Assembly: GCA_949316235.1 (NCBI GenBank)
Contig: OX438748.1
Location: forward strand, 8,807,001-8,871,000
Direction of reading: 5' to 3'
Source: Oegoconia quadripuncta
Taxonomy: Eukaryota > Arthropoda > Insecta > Lepidoptera > Autostichidae
Length of the DNA stretch: 64,000 nucleotides
Shown: piece after piece, positions 42,976 through 54,270 of the stretch
Layout of the letters: every line of letters begins with the position of its first letter
Numbering within the stretch: position 1 is the first letter of the stretch
Notes under the pieces: model-generated
Told to the model about the DNA's origin: nothing
What the model saw: the letters and a program-made list of their open reading frames with translations, nothing else
Databases searched by the model: none
Made by a program: the position numbers and the translations under genes

Positions 42976-44967
42976 CGGTGTATTCGTATGTACCGCGTGA
43001 CAAAGAAGCTCTTAATGCATCCACTCTTGGGTAATCACTCGGATCTCTATACTTGAATTCGGCCCGATACAAGTTTTCATAAATGGTAGGTTCCTTAAAG
43101 GTCGGACTATCCGAAAGGATAAACATACCGACTACATGACATTATTCAAACTAGGATACACTGACGATGAAACTCGGGCAATTGTTGTAGGTGCAAACAA
43201 CCAAAACCCAGAAAGTAAAATTTTAATTTTTTTATTTTGTCGCGAACCTTGAAGGTGGTTATTATACGCGGATGTTAAATCCGCAGATAATATGTCAGAT
43301 ATCGGATACAAGGTGTCCGCGACACCCCTAATTCACAATGCCAAGATTTATGTGTCAGTCATTTGTTTTGGCGGGGTAATCCCCGTTCGCGACGCGCGAG
43401 GTGCTCTCAACTGATTACGAGTTCAAATTAAGTCGTAAACTCGTAAGGCTCAAATTACGGCACATTAGCACACATTGCTTTGTCAGGCTCAAGGCGCCGG
43501 GAAGAGGTTTTCGACAGATCTTTAAAACGGCGTGTCTCCGGAACTTTAATATTCGAGCGGCATAAAAGTGCCTTATTTGATGTAATGCATCACTATGCAC
43601 TGATATTGATGCTCTATTCATATGGGTCTATTCATTTTGATGAAATGCCTTTATATTGAACCTTCTTAGAAGAAGTACTCGTATAAGCGCTGAAAATTGT
43701 ATCAGTAATCATTTGGCCGTTGCAGAGCATTTGGACGATACTTATTTATATACTTATTTAAATATGTTAAATAGATCTGAGAAATTATTTAATTATATTA
43801 GGGTTATTCGGTACGTACTCGTATGTAATATAATATACTCGTAGATAAATTTCCATAATTTTGCTGAAGGTCATGTGTATATAACAATATAATGATAAAA
43901 GTTCGTGTTGATGTTCAATCGTATGATGTACAATCTTCCTTTCAATATATTTAAAGATACTATAAAACAGAAACTTATTAAAAAGCATGTTATAAAATAT
44001 CAGACTATTTAGATGATTATGATCCCTGGACATAACCAGCTCGTTCGCATGCCAGGCTATTTCACAATTAATAATAAAATATAAAAAACTTTTTGTAATA
44101 TAGAAACCTTTTTTAAAAAAAAGAGCAAAAAAAAGGTTTTCTTGCTTGTTCTTCTCAGGGGAAAATTGCCATTTGAACAAGCAGTAGCTTAAAAAAATTT
44201 TAAATCTGACTATTTTAAGTGTACCCTGTGTACCTACTGACTTCGACTTGACTTTGACATTGCAATAAGTATCGCTTGATGGTATAGATAGAATGTAGAA
44301 TCGTTCTCTTAGCCATTAGGGAAGACCGTTCGTCACGTGGAATGAACGGGACTCTTTTGTACTACAAACACCATTTTATTAAAACCCCCAGTGTCCAAGG
44401 ATTGTTCCACAGAGAAATACGTGGAGTTTGAAATTCCTCCTCAAGCAATTCTAAAATTCTCGGAACAGAATAGCTTCCGAAGCTAAAAGGAACAGTTTAA
44501 TCGGAAATCTTCATTTCAAGAGGCAAAATTGTGAGATAATAATATAAGTTATCTAACCGAAAACCGTGCGGAATTTTGCAATATAATATTATTATTATGA
44601 AATACCCACAAAATATGTTATGAATGTTTAGAACATTATGGGTTTGTCACTGAGCCTATCGAATTACTTTGATGCTTCTGTAAATGAAATATTTTTAGAT
44701 ATTGATAAAATTGCCGTAACAATATGTTTGCTCGCAAATGTTCTTGCATTATTAAATACTATGGCTTTCATGATCTAAGTTAACTTATTCCAAATCAATA
44801 ATAACTTACAAATTTTATCTTATTGTGAGAGAGGTTAATGAAGAAGAGGACTATGAACACCAGTCGACTTCTATAAGCTGATGATGTGATAGAATCCAAT
44901 AACTCATATGTAATGAGGATCAAAAATATTGAATTATAATTAATTACTTATTAAAATGCTTCTTTAA
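42976..44967. other. Gene-free DNA
   Basis: The 131-codon minus frame at 43785-44180 is Phe/Tyr/Ile/Asn/Lys-rich as expected from AT-rich chance. Nothing else recognised. Confidence 0.4.
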
Positions 44968-45095
44968 CTGAGGTGTCAGGAAGAAATCGCTATCGGCGAT
45001 AAGACCGCCTTTGTACACTTTATCATTTATGTTAAATGTTCTTTGTATTTTATTTTTGTGTGCAATAAAAAAATTAAGAATAACAATAGTTATAT
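44968..45095 (+). repeat. LINE 3' UTR and tail
   Basis: 'tcaggaagaaatcgctatc', 'ggcgataagaccgcc', then 'tgtgtgcaataaaaaaatt'. The same block is at 50915-50965. Confidence 0.6.
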
Positions 45096-45450
45096 TTATT
45101 AGTCATAAATATAAAGACATACAATCGTATTTCGGATACAGGCTATCGGATGGGAGTCACATTGAGTGAAAGCAGTTGTGGAAAAATGTTTTTAAAATTC
45201 TAAACAAATAGAATTACTTAAGTGTTCCTTAGTGAAAAGTAAATTGGTCGTAACCTTTTCGTATTATTTTTATGTTATTGAAAAAGGTTCATCTGTAGTT
45301 ATTACCTCATTTTTTAAACTAATTTCAAGCATACAATCTGAGTCCAGATGAACAACTATTTACAGATAAACACAACATGCATGTTAAATTACCGTATCTA
45401 CATTAATTTGGTTTTGGGTGAATTTATACATAGTAGATAGCTAAAGGAAT

Positions 45451-45855
45451 TTAGAGTAAACTTGACAGTAGTTTTTTACAGAAAGTAGGTAGCGAATCAA
45501 AGTACAGATCAGTGGTATGGCTATACTTGTTTAGTAGGCAGCACAGGCGAGCCACAGGGGAGTTATGCTCAAAAGCAGTTCTACGGTATGGTGTCGCGAA
45601 GGGAGCATTTATTATCCCACGGGAATATCTATGCGGGACTCTAAGCATTATTTGTCTTAAAAGTTCTGAGCAGTCTATAGAGTTTCTGAATATCCTAAAA
45701 ATAAAAATAAGATTTAACAAATCTCTTCTCTTCTCAAGGTCAGTGAATTTAAAATAAATTAATTTCGATTTGTAAGACCATACCTTTTTTGTCAAACCTC
45801 TTGCAAATGTTAAGTGCCACATACAAGTTTTTGGAATCCGTTCCAGTCGCAGCAT
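45451..45855 (-). pseudogene. Non-LTR retrotransposon ORF2 C-terminal fragment, 134 codons
   Basis: Residues about 40-130 follow the typical end of insect CR1/Jockey-like reverse transcriptase ORFs: EKRRDLLNLIFIFRIFRNSI, SELLRQIMLRVP, then TPYRRTAFEHNSPVARLC, CLLNKYSHTTDLYFDSLPTF. The polymerase core is absent, so the copy is 5'-truncated. The first about 35 residues diverge and may lie in the upstream flank. No stop interrupts the conserved part. Confidence 0.7.
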
Positions 45856-45901
45856 AAGGGTTGCATAGTGTGGATATTACATAATTTTAACAGACATATA
45901 G

Positions 45902-46010
45902 TGTTCCGGTTGTCGGGTTTTGGGGTCAGTACGCTTCCACCTTCTCCCTCATCTTCACTTAACATCAGGTGTAATTAAATTCAAGTGCTAACCCATTGTG
46001 CATAAAAAAA
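45902..46010 (+). mobile_element. SINE-B, 3' part
   Basis: 'tgttccggttgtcggg', 'gtcagtacgcttccacc', 'cattgtgcataaaaaaa'. Confidence 0.8.
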
Positions 46011-46461
46011 TCGTATGTATATTACCTATCTAATCAATTTCGTCTTATTACCTTAAGCCATCTTATGTTTTGTTATTTAATTATGTCTCTTGTCCACTTT
46101 TGTCGAAAAGTTTGCGTTATGACTTCTTCTTCTCATTTTTGAGGATGACATCCCGTCAACCTCACTGTCGAGGGACATTACTGCCAGTTTCGAGTGAAAA
46201 ATTTTATTTCTCTTATTTCTTCAGTTTAAAAGTCAGTCTCAGTCAAAACAAGTAATTCGTCGTATATAGAGTCTAGTCACGGTCAAGTCATTCTTCAGTA
46301 AAGTGGCAGAATGCTTTACAAAAGATTTTGGCGGCTTCTTGTGGGAACCCGAAATCTCCGTTACGCACTTTAATTTACACTTCCTTTCACTTGTACACCA
46401 TAACTAACGTTTGCTGCACAATATTCTGCCATTATTAAGCTACAAAAGTTAGAATGCACAA

Positions 46462-46620
46462 ATGCAGACTTAGATAAGATGGTGGTAGCTGGTCAGGCGG
46501 ACAATTAAAATGCCCTATCACCAACCAAACCGAGTACTAAGCATGTACCCCGCCGGGGATCGAAACCGCAACCTCCGATTCGTAACCCCTATGTTATTTA
46601 CATTGAGCCCCGGAGCCGGT
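46462..46620 (-). mobile_element. SINE-B, 5' part only, reverse
   Basis: Minus strand: 'accggctccggggctcaat', 'aatcggaggttgcgg', 'tttcgatccccggcgggg' and 'ggttggtgatagggc', ending at 'atctaagtctgc'. The 3' half is missing, which is unusual for a retrocopy and suggests later deletion. Confidence 0.78.
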
Positions 46621-46974
46621 TGATATGGCATCATGGGAGCGACCTATATGTTCTCAGATAAGCTATGGATATTTTGAAATTTTCGATATATACAAACTCG
46701 CCGTATACAAACCCAATTAAATTGAAGTGTGCGCAAGTGTAGAAAGTGTAAAAAGTCATAAAAGTGCGAAGTTGGTGAGTTTCTAATAAAATCTTGTTCA
46801 AAGTGAACAATAGAGGTCGGCAGTATTGTACGGCCTCCGGCGGTGCCACTACCGGTTCGCAAATGGTTCCGGCCCGGTTATTTAAACTCTCAAATGAAAT
46901 TGTATATTATAGACAAATATAAAAGGTAAAAACAGTGTGTTGGTTTTAGGTACTTACAACAAAACTTTACAATA

Positions 46975-47152
46975 ACATTAAAAAAACTACTGAACCGATT
47001 GCGCTGAAATTACAATGGGACCAACTCGACGGTATCCACTTTCATTTACAAAAAGAACCATGTGAATCAACCGCCAAATACATACATAAAAAAAAATAAT
47101 AACGCCCCGAATACAGAACCTCCTCTGTTTTTGAAGTCGGTTAAAAATATTC
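46975..47152 (+). repeat. 'gaccgatt...gaagtcgg' interspersed repeat
   Basis: 'tactgaaccgattgcgctg', 'ccatgtgaatc', then 'acagaacctcctctg' and 'ttgaagtcggttaaaaat'. A widespread lepidopteran repeat type; related piece at 6281. Confidence 0.55.
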
Positions 47153-47214
47153 TTTTCCAAAAATTGTTGATACAAACTTTAATATTTCAACATAATGATG
47201 TAATTTATGCACAA

Positions 47215-47249
47215 TATTAACCGCTGGACCACCCGTCCAGCGGTTAATA
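47215..47249. repeat. Perfect 14-bp hairpin at the head of a SINE-A copy
   Basis: 'tattaaccgctgga' (47215-47228) pairs with 47236-47249 across a 7-base loop. The right arm contains the SINE-A A-box end 'cagcggttaa', so the left arm is an inverted duplicate of it. Confidence 0.9.
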
Positions 47250-47391
47250 CTCGGTCTCCCAATTTGGGTGGTCCGGGTTCGATTCCCACGCAGGCCAAGT
47301 ACCAGTGAGTTTTTAAATTCAATTTAATTACTTATGTGCATCTATTCGAGTGCTCTTAAACGATGAAGGAAAACGTCGAGAGGAAACCCGG
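47236..47391 (+). mobile_element. SINE-A, 5' part, interrupted
   Basis: 'ggtctcccaatttggg', 'gggttcgattccc' (B box), 'accagtgagtttttaaat' and 'ctcttaaacgatgaagg' up to 'cgagaggaaacccg', where the next element begins. Confidence 0.8.
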
Positions 47392-47734
47392 AGGACCCGA
47401 TTTGGAAATACATATAAGCGAAAGCCATTTGTGCGACGCCAGATAATTGAAGTGCCATATGTACGAAACGCCATTTAGCCGATGGGCCATTTTATCGAAA
47501 AGACAAATTGCGAAAGCCATAAGATCGAATATATATATACCCCTATCTGTAGCGAGCGAACAATTTATAATATTTTCGAACTCATCGCACAACTGTACAT
47601 TCAATCTTATGGCTTTCGCATATTTGTCTTTTCGATTAATAAATCGACTAAATGGCGTTTCGTTCATATGGCACTTCGATTTTCTGGCGTCGCACAAATG
47701 GCTTTCGCTTATATGTATTTCCAAATCGGGTCCT
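47392..47734. mobile_element. 343-bp fold-back element with TIRs of about 140 bp
   Basis: Starts 'aggacccgatttgg' and ends 'ccaaatcgggtcct'. Similarity of the arms runs through 'gcgaaagccatttgtgcg', 'tgccatatg', 'gaaacgccattta' and 'cgaaaagacaaat' to 'cttatggctttcgc'. The centre of about 60 bp is AT-rich. Three overlapping open frames on both strands are mirror products of the arms. It lies inside or at the edge of a SINE-A copy. Confidence 0.88.
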
Positions 47735-48350
47735 AAACCCATTTCATGTTACAAGATTCTTTTTCAATTTAAGAGCTAAGCTCTTGTGGGTGGATTAATG
47801 ACCACGTCCATCTGCTAAGCCACTGACATATTGATGAACTTAATAACGAAACGGTATTTTTTTTTAATTTCATTCGTCTGCTGCGTCACCTCGAATAACT
47901 GTTCTAATTACTTAGAATATAATATATCTAACGCAACCTAGGAACATTCAGGATTAACCCAGTAATGTAAATGTAGCATTCAATTGAGAAAGACAATTAT
48001 GTGCTCAGTGGGCCGACACTATTATCATATAGATTACGCGGAGTCGCCGTAACGAATACAAATGTGCAGCGGATGGAAACTGTTAGGTACCTACGGGTAT
48101 TTGCCGGTTTCACGCTCCCAATTGTGTTTTGATTGTTGTACAATGAACTGATTTGGAGTCTACTCTTATTATATACAAGTATTTATGGAAACTAACAAAC
48201 GGATGATTTCTAAATTTATGTAGGTTATCTATATTATCTATGAACTTATATTTTTTTTTATTAAATATCAATTTAATGAGCATTATATATGCTATAGTCT
48301 ATATTAGAAACAATAATTATACAATTTATTATAAAAAAAAATCACAAATA
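47735..48350. other. Gene-free AT-rich DNA
   Basis: Nothing recognised. Confidence 0.35.
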
Positions 48351-48354
48351 AAAA

Positions 48355-48470
48355 ACTAGCTCCAAATCTCTGGTTGGTGGAATGGTACCCAGAAGGCTGG
48401 CCGCGTTGCCTCGCTGTATAGCAAGGCTGATTCTTTGAACTTATTCATACATATTTCATTCCTCATTTTT
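48355..48470 (+). repeat. Short interspersed repeat fragment
   Basis: 'tctctggttggtgga', 'ggctggccgcgttgcc', 'tcgctgtatagcaaggc'. A related block is at 52500-52570 ('cttcattgtatagcaat'). Probably a LINE 3' UTR. Confidence 0.45.
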
Positions 48471-50149
48471 AGCCCCAGACGAAAAACGACGGGTGTTAAT
48501 GAAACTACTTCAGTGTCATGAAATTAATGCATGCATTGTAAACCTTGACGTTTACACGTGACATTATATGTGAAATTAATGTCGTGAAATTAATTTTATG
48601 CCACTACTTTCGTAATGTAAATTCGGCTTTATGTACCTATTTGAGGGCGTTGTTTGTCCAGTCTTTGTCCAGATGTACCACAATAATGTGTGATCTGATT
48701 TCTTATTGAGACTAAAAGTGGTGACAGGTTATATATTTAATCTAAGACAGTTGTTTCGATTTGGACGACTTGAACGTCATTTGAGTGTTTTCTAAATTCA
48801 TAATTTATGGTTATCACTGACATTTCTTAACACACATTGACACAAAGTGTTAGGACACAAAGCTAATGTTCTTTCATTGTAGCAAACGGAGATATAATTA
48901 ATTAATACATTACTAGAATAGCCGTGAATATAAAAGTAAATCGCTAGAATTTTTGTATGCATGTACTCGATTCACATTTCTCTCACACAAATTAACGCAA
49001 TAGATACAGTTACCGTCGTATTGCTTACTACATGGCATAAATTGGTTTGTGTAACTCAGTATTGAATATTGTCTAATATTATCCAGTGGCAAATGCATTA
49101 GGGCAAATTTTGGATGGATGTAATGGATGAGACTTACTCGTACGAGTATGTTCAGTAGTGAACTTTGATGATGATAACGAGATTTTGCTCTAATCGCCAG
49201 ATAAAATTATTGGGAAACAAACTTTTGCAAGTTATCATCAGCTTTTTAGTAGATCGAATAAAGATGGTATTCAAAGCCACCTATTTTAGACAACTGTGGG
49301 GTCTTCGGTGTCAGCATTGGAAAATATCTACGGTAACTTACAACGGAGTATGCCATTCGTATTCTGTGCTAACTGTGTACCTATAGACTTATACAAGAGT
49401 AGGTACTCTACAAATGTGCTATATAAAGCCCATTTGTTAAAGTGATTCTAGCTAAAAGGTCCAGTTTGCAAGGGAAATCGTAGTTGAGAATATAGGACCC
49501 GGGGGAGAGCTCTGAGGAAACTGTTGTGTAGCAACTTTAGATTACAATAGGTCAGTCCGAGAATGTAATGTGTATTCTAGAGCAAATAGATACCCAAAGC
49601 CTGAGGATTTAGAAAGCTCTTTCTTCTTTCTCGAATACTCGCACATGGACATTTTCACCAAAATTCTTGGCGTGATATTATGGTTATGTCTGCAATATAT
49701 GGTTTTTAAAGTGCAGCCTGGCACCACCCTTTCTTTTGTGAGTCTGCTCGCTAGAATATAAAAAGCATTTCTTGTCATCTAAAGTATGAGTTAAGGTCGG
49801 TTCCCTTGGTCAGATTTCCGGGTGGATGAGTTTTCACTTTCGAAGTACATTTCCGATATTTGAATCATCATCATCAACAAAGTAATTTACTTTTTTGTTA
49901 CATCATGCTTTATTCAGATATTTTTCTTACATGACATGAAGAGCTAAGTAATGTTAGCATATACCTTCCACCCAGATTTACAAGGACGAGAAGGCTCCTC
50001 TCTTCGCCAAATGCACATACTATTTATCAACGCAATGCGTTCTTTTATAAAACAATTACCCAAATGAATGAGGTGTGTGGAAGGCATGAGGAAATTGACT
50101 GCAGCCCGGGTATTCGGAAACTGATGATAGTTGATTACATAGACTCTTT
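48471..50149. other. Gene-free DNA
   Basis: Short chance frames only. No strong repeat. Confidence 0.35.
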
Positions 50150-50503
50150 ACATTATGATAAAACAACATTGGTGTCGATTCGGATGTACAACGAACTAAC
50201 TAAATTTAAAGCAGATACATCCTTTTCTAACACTATTAACATGAAAGGGACGACTATAAATTAAGGCCTGTCAAATTAAGTTAAGAGCTGTCAAAACAAG
50301 TCGCTCCATAGTATTTTAATCGTGACGTCGCTAGGTGTACACCTAATATTGATAAAGAAGTACTTGTTTTGATCCTTTTACTTAATTTGACAGGACTTAA
50401 TTATATGTCGTCCTTTTCATGTATTAGTGGTTAGAAAAGGATACATATAATTTAAATTTAGTTAGTTCGTTGTACATCCGAATCGACACCATTGTCATAA
50501 TAA
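50150..50503. mobile_element. About 354-bp fold-back element with TIRs of about 125 bp
   Basis: Left arm 'ggtgtcgattcggatgtac', 'aacgaactaactaaattta', 'atccttttctaaca', 'atgaaagggacgac', 'cctgtcaaattaag' is repeated inverted in the right arm down to 'acatccgaatcgacacc'. Both arms translate to a shared SIRMYNELTKFK, which is a by-product of the inverted repeat. The interior of about 90 bp is non-coding. Confidence 0.85.
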
Positions 50504-50578
50504 AGTTATTCCTTCTTATTCTTATCATTAATATTAGTCGCTCATAACCAATGACGACATAAGAAGTAGAAGAAGATC

Positions 50579-50690
50579 GACGACCGGTTGGTGTAGTGGA
50601 TAGCGAAACCAACGGTTGCGGGTTCGATTCCCAAGACGGATAAATGTTTGTGTGATGAATACGAACATTTACACGAACACTTATGTTCCA
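50579..50690 (+). mobile_element. SINE-C, 5' half
   Basis: 'cgaccggttggtgtagtgg', 'gcgggttcgattccc' (intact B box), 'gtgtgatgaatacgaac'. The 3' half is absent. Confidence 0.8.
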
Positions 50691-50904
50691 TACTCGCATT
50701 AATTACTGTGTGCTTTGTTACGTACTATTCTATTTAATTAGTATAATTTTAAATATAGGTATATACTATATGTATTATTTTTTTATATATATTATGTATG
50801 TATGTATGTATTTAATTAACGTATGTATTTATATGGGTGATTTATTTATTTTATTAAAATTAGTTACCGCGCACGCTACCTACATATCATGTGCGTAATG
50901 CTTT

Positions 50905-51030
50905 CTAACCCAAAGGTTGCCTGGAAGAGATCGCTTTTAGTGATAAGGCCGCCAAATTGTACTATCCCTTTTTTTTTCGTTGTGTTGTACTTCTTATTGT
51001 TGTACAACACAACGATAAATAAAAAAGGGA
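50905..51030 (+). repeat. LINE 3' UTR block ending in a long hairpin
   Basis: 'ggttgcctggaagagatcgc', 'tgataaggccgcc' match 44968. The following 'tcgttgtgttgtac' (50977-50990) pairs perfectly with 51002-51015, and the stem extends outward imperfectly through A/T runs to 'atccctt' / 'aaaggga'. Confidence 0.7.
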
Positions 51031-51299
51031 TTTGCTGTTACTGGTTGCGCCCTGTGCCCCGCCACCCGCCAACCCCTTTGGCATCTTCCATATCAATGGA
51101 ACGTCGCCTGTTTTTTGTCATTGATAAAACAAGGTACAATCGAAATAATTCTGTTAATGTGTATTTTAATTTGCATTTACATTTAATTTTTTTACACGGA
51201 AACAAATTTTTTAAAGCTAGTTTTTTTAATGAATGTATTATTTTATTGTCATGTACGTGCAATTGCCAAAATTTGTCGGGTTAAATTTGTTAGACCCTA

Positions 51300-51500
51300 T
51301 ATAAGGAACGCGTGAATGGACGGGTAGGTAAAGGTCGATGAAGATGGACACACGTCAGTCAAGTGACTGACGTACTCACAAAAGGTCAGGTGCGGTCAAC
51401 CAGTAACCTAGTATGAAACATTTGACGAGTGAAATATGTGAAATAGAAGATGCACATCAGGATCGTTGCAAATGTAAATCAATCAAAACAGGAAACAGGC
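51300..51500 (+). pseudogene. Degenerate LINE open-frame C-terminus, copy 2
   Basis: Same order as 21600-21835: 'cgcgtgaatggacggg', 'taggtaaaggtcgatg', 'aagtgactgacgtactcac', 'aaaaggtcaggtgcgg', 'caggatcgttgcaaatg'. It has frameshifts relative to copy 1. Confidence 0.55.
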
Positions 51501-51526
51501 ATGAGGATATGTATGTATGTACGGGT

Positions 51527-51605
51527 GGTGTAACTTAAATAGGTATCAGGTGACCATTAATCATGTAAATCAGTCCTGAATGAATAACCATGACGCCGAC
51601 TGTAC
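51527..51605 (+). repeat. Interspersed repeat, uninterrupted copy
   Basis: Matches 2224-2400 without the hairpin insertion found there. Confidence 0.6.
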
Positions 51606-51654
51606 GTTAGACAGAAATTTGTCCATACGGCATGGACATAGTAGCACTATATGG

Positions 51655-52085
51655 TGCAATCGGGTTCTATTCGTTTTCGACTAACAAAATTAAGCAGTAT
51701 CTTCCGCGATCACTCCTTTGCTGTACTAGGAACCGAAATGAAAGAGATACACTGATGAGACGAATAAAGCTGAGTCAATATGATGTAGGTTTGGCTCAAT
51801 CAATTTTGGGTAAACCTGGACCAATTGCGGCCAGATTACTATATAATATGTTAGCATCTTCTCATCAGTGAATCTCGGTCAGGGTACGATGGGGCTGTCA
51901 TGTCTAGAAGGACTTAAGTCCCTAAATAAAAGAAGATTATAAAAAAGTCCTTTTATCGTTGACCACTAGTTGCATTTTCAAACATACCATTTGGAGTTCA
52001 GGTGGATTAATCGGTCCTGCTCGTTTTCAATTGAAGGCAGTTGTAAAGCCAAGTTGGTGGCCTATAAAAGCGGCTTGAAAACCTT
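51655..52085 (+). mobile_element. 5S-derived SINE-like repeat, possibly split by an insert
   Basis: 'attcgttttcgactaac' with 'aaattaagcagtatc' (51667-51699) is a worn 5S head. 'tgctcgttttcaattgaagg' and 'cctataaaagcggcttgaaa' (about 52018-52080) match the body end. The 315 bp between contains an open frame (to 51871) I do not recognise. Confidence 0.45.
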
Positions 52086-52139
52086 TATTTCAACACAAGA
52101 TATATGAGATCATTTATGTGAAATGTAAAGGAGCTATTA

Positions 52140-52385
52140 ACAAATTAAGTATTTAGTAAAAAAATAAATAAAAAACCCGATAGCAGATTTTGTATTTTGC
52201 GGACGCCACATTGGATTTTTTACCATAAAATGTATCCTATGACACTCTAGGTATCAAGACGAATCTAACAACACTATGCACTTGGTAATCGGTCAAGCCG
52301 TTTTGGCTACAGGATGCACCAAAGGACATACATACATACTTATATACATACACTTGGAAACATTACCCTACTTACTAGGGCAGTA
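52140..52385 (-). repeat. Repeat G, long reverse copy
   Basis: Minus strand: 'tagtaagtagggtaatg', 'tccaagtgtatgtatata', 'aaaacggcttgaccgatta', 'ttagattcgtcttgatacc', 'aaatccaatgtggcg'. The longest G copy in the window. Confidence 0.75.
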
Positions 52386-52606
52386 GGCAGTAGTTAAAAA
52401 ACAAAAAGAAATACAAAAGCACGGAAAGAGACTAGAATACATTTTCGACACTATGACACTGACTATGATAGATTGAAAACGAGTTTGAGATCAGTACCGT
52501 ATGGGAGGGCGCCCAAAGACTTGCAGCATTACTTCATTGTATAGCAATTCAAATATGCTGCCCGAGGTAGCAGCTAGCTCTTTTGTCACCACAGATCTCA
52601 AATATA

Positions 52607-53028
52607 TTAGGTCCTTATCTATGAAATTGGCGTTTTGTATGAAGATTTCATTAAGATTGTTTTCTCCATACAAATATTTTTGATTTTTTTTGGGAACGGC
52701 AAATCCAAATTTAGCTAAACTTTGTGTGTATTATCGGATAACATATAGTTAAGTATAGGAAGCGTTAATTTTTAAAAGTAATTGCTTTATAAAAGTTTCA
52801 GCCAATCTAAGAAAAGATTACGGGAAGCACATGAAAAGAGCTCTGTTCAAATTTTTTTTATTATGTGATTTAGGCCAGAAATTAAAAAATATTTCATGTG
52901 AAACCTTGAAATAATATTCCATTTTCCAAATAAAAAACAAATTTGGATATAGCTTTGAAATTCGCAGGAATTGGTACATATGATTAACGAAGTAAAAAAA
53001 AACTCAAATTTCATAGGTAAAGACCCAA
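52607..53028 (+). mobile_element. 422-bp TA-flanked MITE, copy 2
   Basis: Starts 'ttaggtccttatcta' and ends 'cataggtaaagacccaa'. TA at both junctions (52605-52606 and 53029-53030). The whole length is alignable to 27709-28125 with few substitutions and small indels in A/T runs. Confidence 0.88.
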
Positions 53029-53159
53029 TATTATAAAATTTCTGAAATCATGCCCTAAATAGTTTTATTCGTATTTTATTTAGTGATCTAAGACTAGACT
53101 GAGACTTACTAATATTTGAAGTTTACGTCCATATTTGCACTACAGTTTTTATTAATATT

Positions 53160-53255
53160 TTATATAGGTTTCTGAAGTAAATGGCTGTTATAATGATTGA
53201 CAAACAAACAGACAGACACCGATTTGATTCCATAAGTGTTCCATTTCGATAATGT
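53160..53255. repeat. Short interspersed repeat fragment
   Basis: 'gactgacaaacaaaca'-like text with 'ccataagtgttccattt' resembles the 'ataagggttcc' repeats at 7157 and 61400. Weak. Confidence 0.35.
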
Positions 53256-53725
53256 TGATAGATACATAGCAATGTTTAAAACCATTGTAATGATCTGGAT
53301 TTGTATACTTGATTGGTATTTTATCCCACGTTTAATACTTATCTCACGTAAAAGCGTTAAAACCAATATTTGCCTGGGGAAGGTTGATAAAAATGTTGTG
53401 TCACGAATAAAAGGTCCATGAAGCGTAGACGCGACCCCCGGCCGGAACAATGCGGCCCGGAGGCTTTGTCGTCGGCGAAACAAGCCTTTATTAAAAACCT
53501 ACTTTGTACTTATAACGTTCCATAAATTGTTCGCCCATATTCATTGTATTTGCGACCTTTGCGGCGTACCTATGGCCTTAATTTCACCAAAGAGATCTTG
53601 GTATTTCGACGCTAGTTATACTCTTTCAAATTTGTCCAAATTAACGTCCTTTGTTCTGTGGAACAGGATTGCTCTCAATTCCAACAAAATAAGATAACGG
53701 AAATAAACAATATCAAAGCCAATCA

Positions 53726-54270
53726 TTTTTACCCGATTGGCCCAGGAAGGAGGGTAATGTTTTGCGGGTGTATGTAAACAAAGTTGGGTTTACGATTCGG
53801 CAGTTGCGGGTTCGATCTCCAGCGGGGTACATGTTTAAGTACCTACTCGGTTTGGTTGGTGTTAGGGCATTTTAAATGTCCGCCTGGCTAGCTACCAACA
53901 TCTTATCTAAATCTGCCGCCAAGCAATAATGTTAATAGCATTGTTGTGTTCCGGTTGTCAGAGATAAGATAGCCAGTCCTCCAAATGTGTTGGTGTTTCC
54001 GGGATAGTACGCTTCCACCTTCGACCTCATCTTCACTTAACATCAGGTTTGATTGAGGTCAAGTACCAACACGCTGTGCATAAAAAAAATTATGTTACCT
54101 CCTGATGCCTAAACGGCTTCACCGATTTCGAAGCGTAAGGTATCGTTTCGTCTGATCCTTCGTTTCGTAGATACCCTTTATGATAAAAAAATCTAAATTG
54201 ACGCCCTCAAAATTCGAAATATGATGTCGGGTTTTTGATTTTTAAATACTTATATTGCTTTACTTCGTAA
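53726..54270 (+). repeat. Repeat G interrupted by SINE-B
   Basis: G begins 'tttttacccgattggccc', 'gggtgtatgtaa' and resumes after the SINE at 54090 with 'tatgttacctcctgatgc', 'ctaaacggcttcacc' and 'aaatctaaattgacgcc'. Confidence 0.8.
53778..54089 (+). mobile_element. SINE-B, nearly full length, nested in repeat G
   Basis: Starts inside the tRNA-like head ('gggtttacgattcggcag', 'gcgggttcgatctcc') and runs through all SINE-B blocks to 'gctgtgcataaaaaaaat'. The A-box end is truncated. Confidence 0.85.

Noticed and set aside
43785..44180. 131-codon minus frame
   Set aside because: Composition dominated by Phe, Tyr, Ile, Asn and Lys as expected from AT-rich DNA; no motif.
47356..47779. Three overlapping frames of 84-128 codons
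   Set aside because: They are mirror images made by the inverted repeat arms, so similarity between them does not indicate coding.
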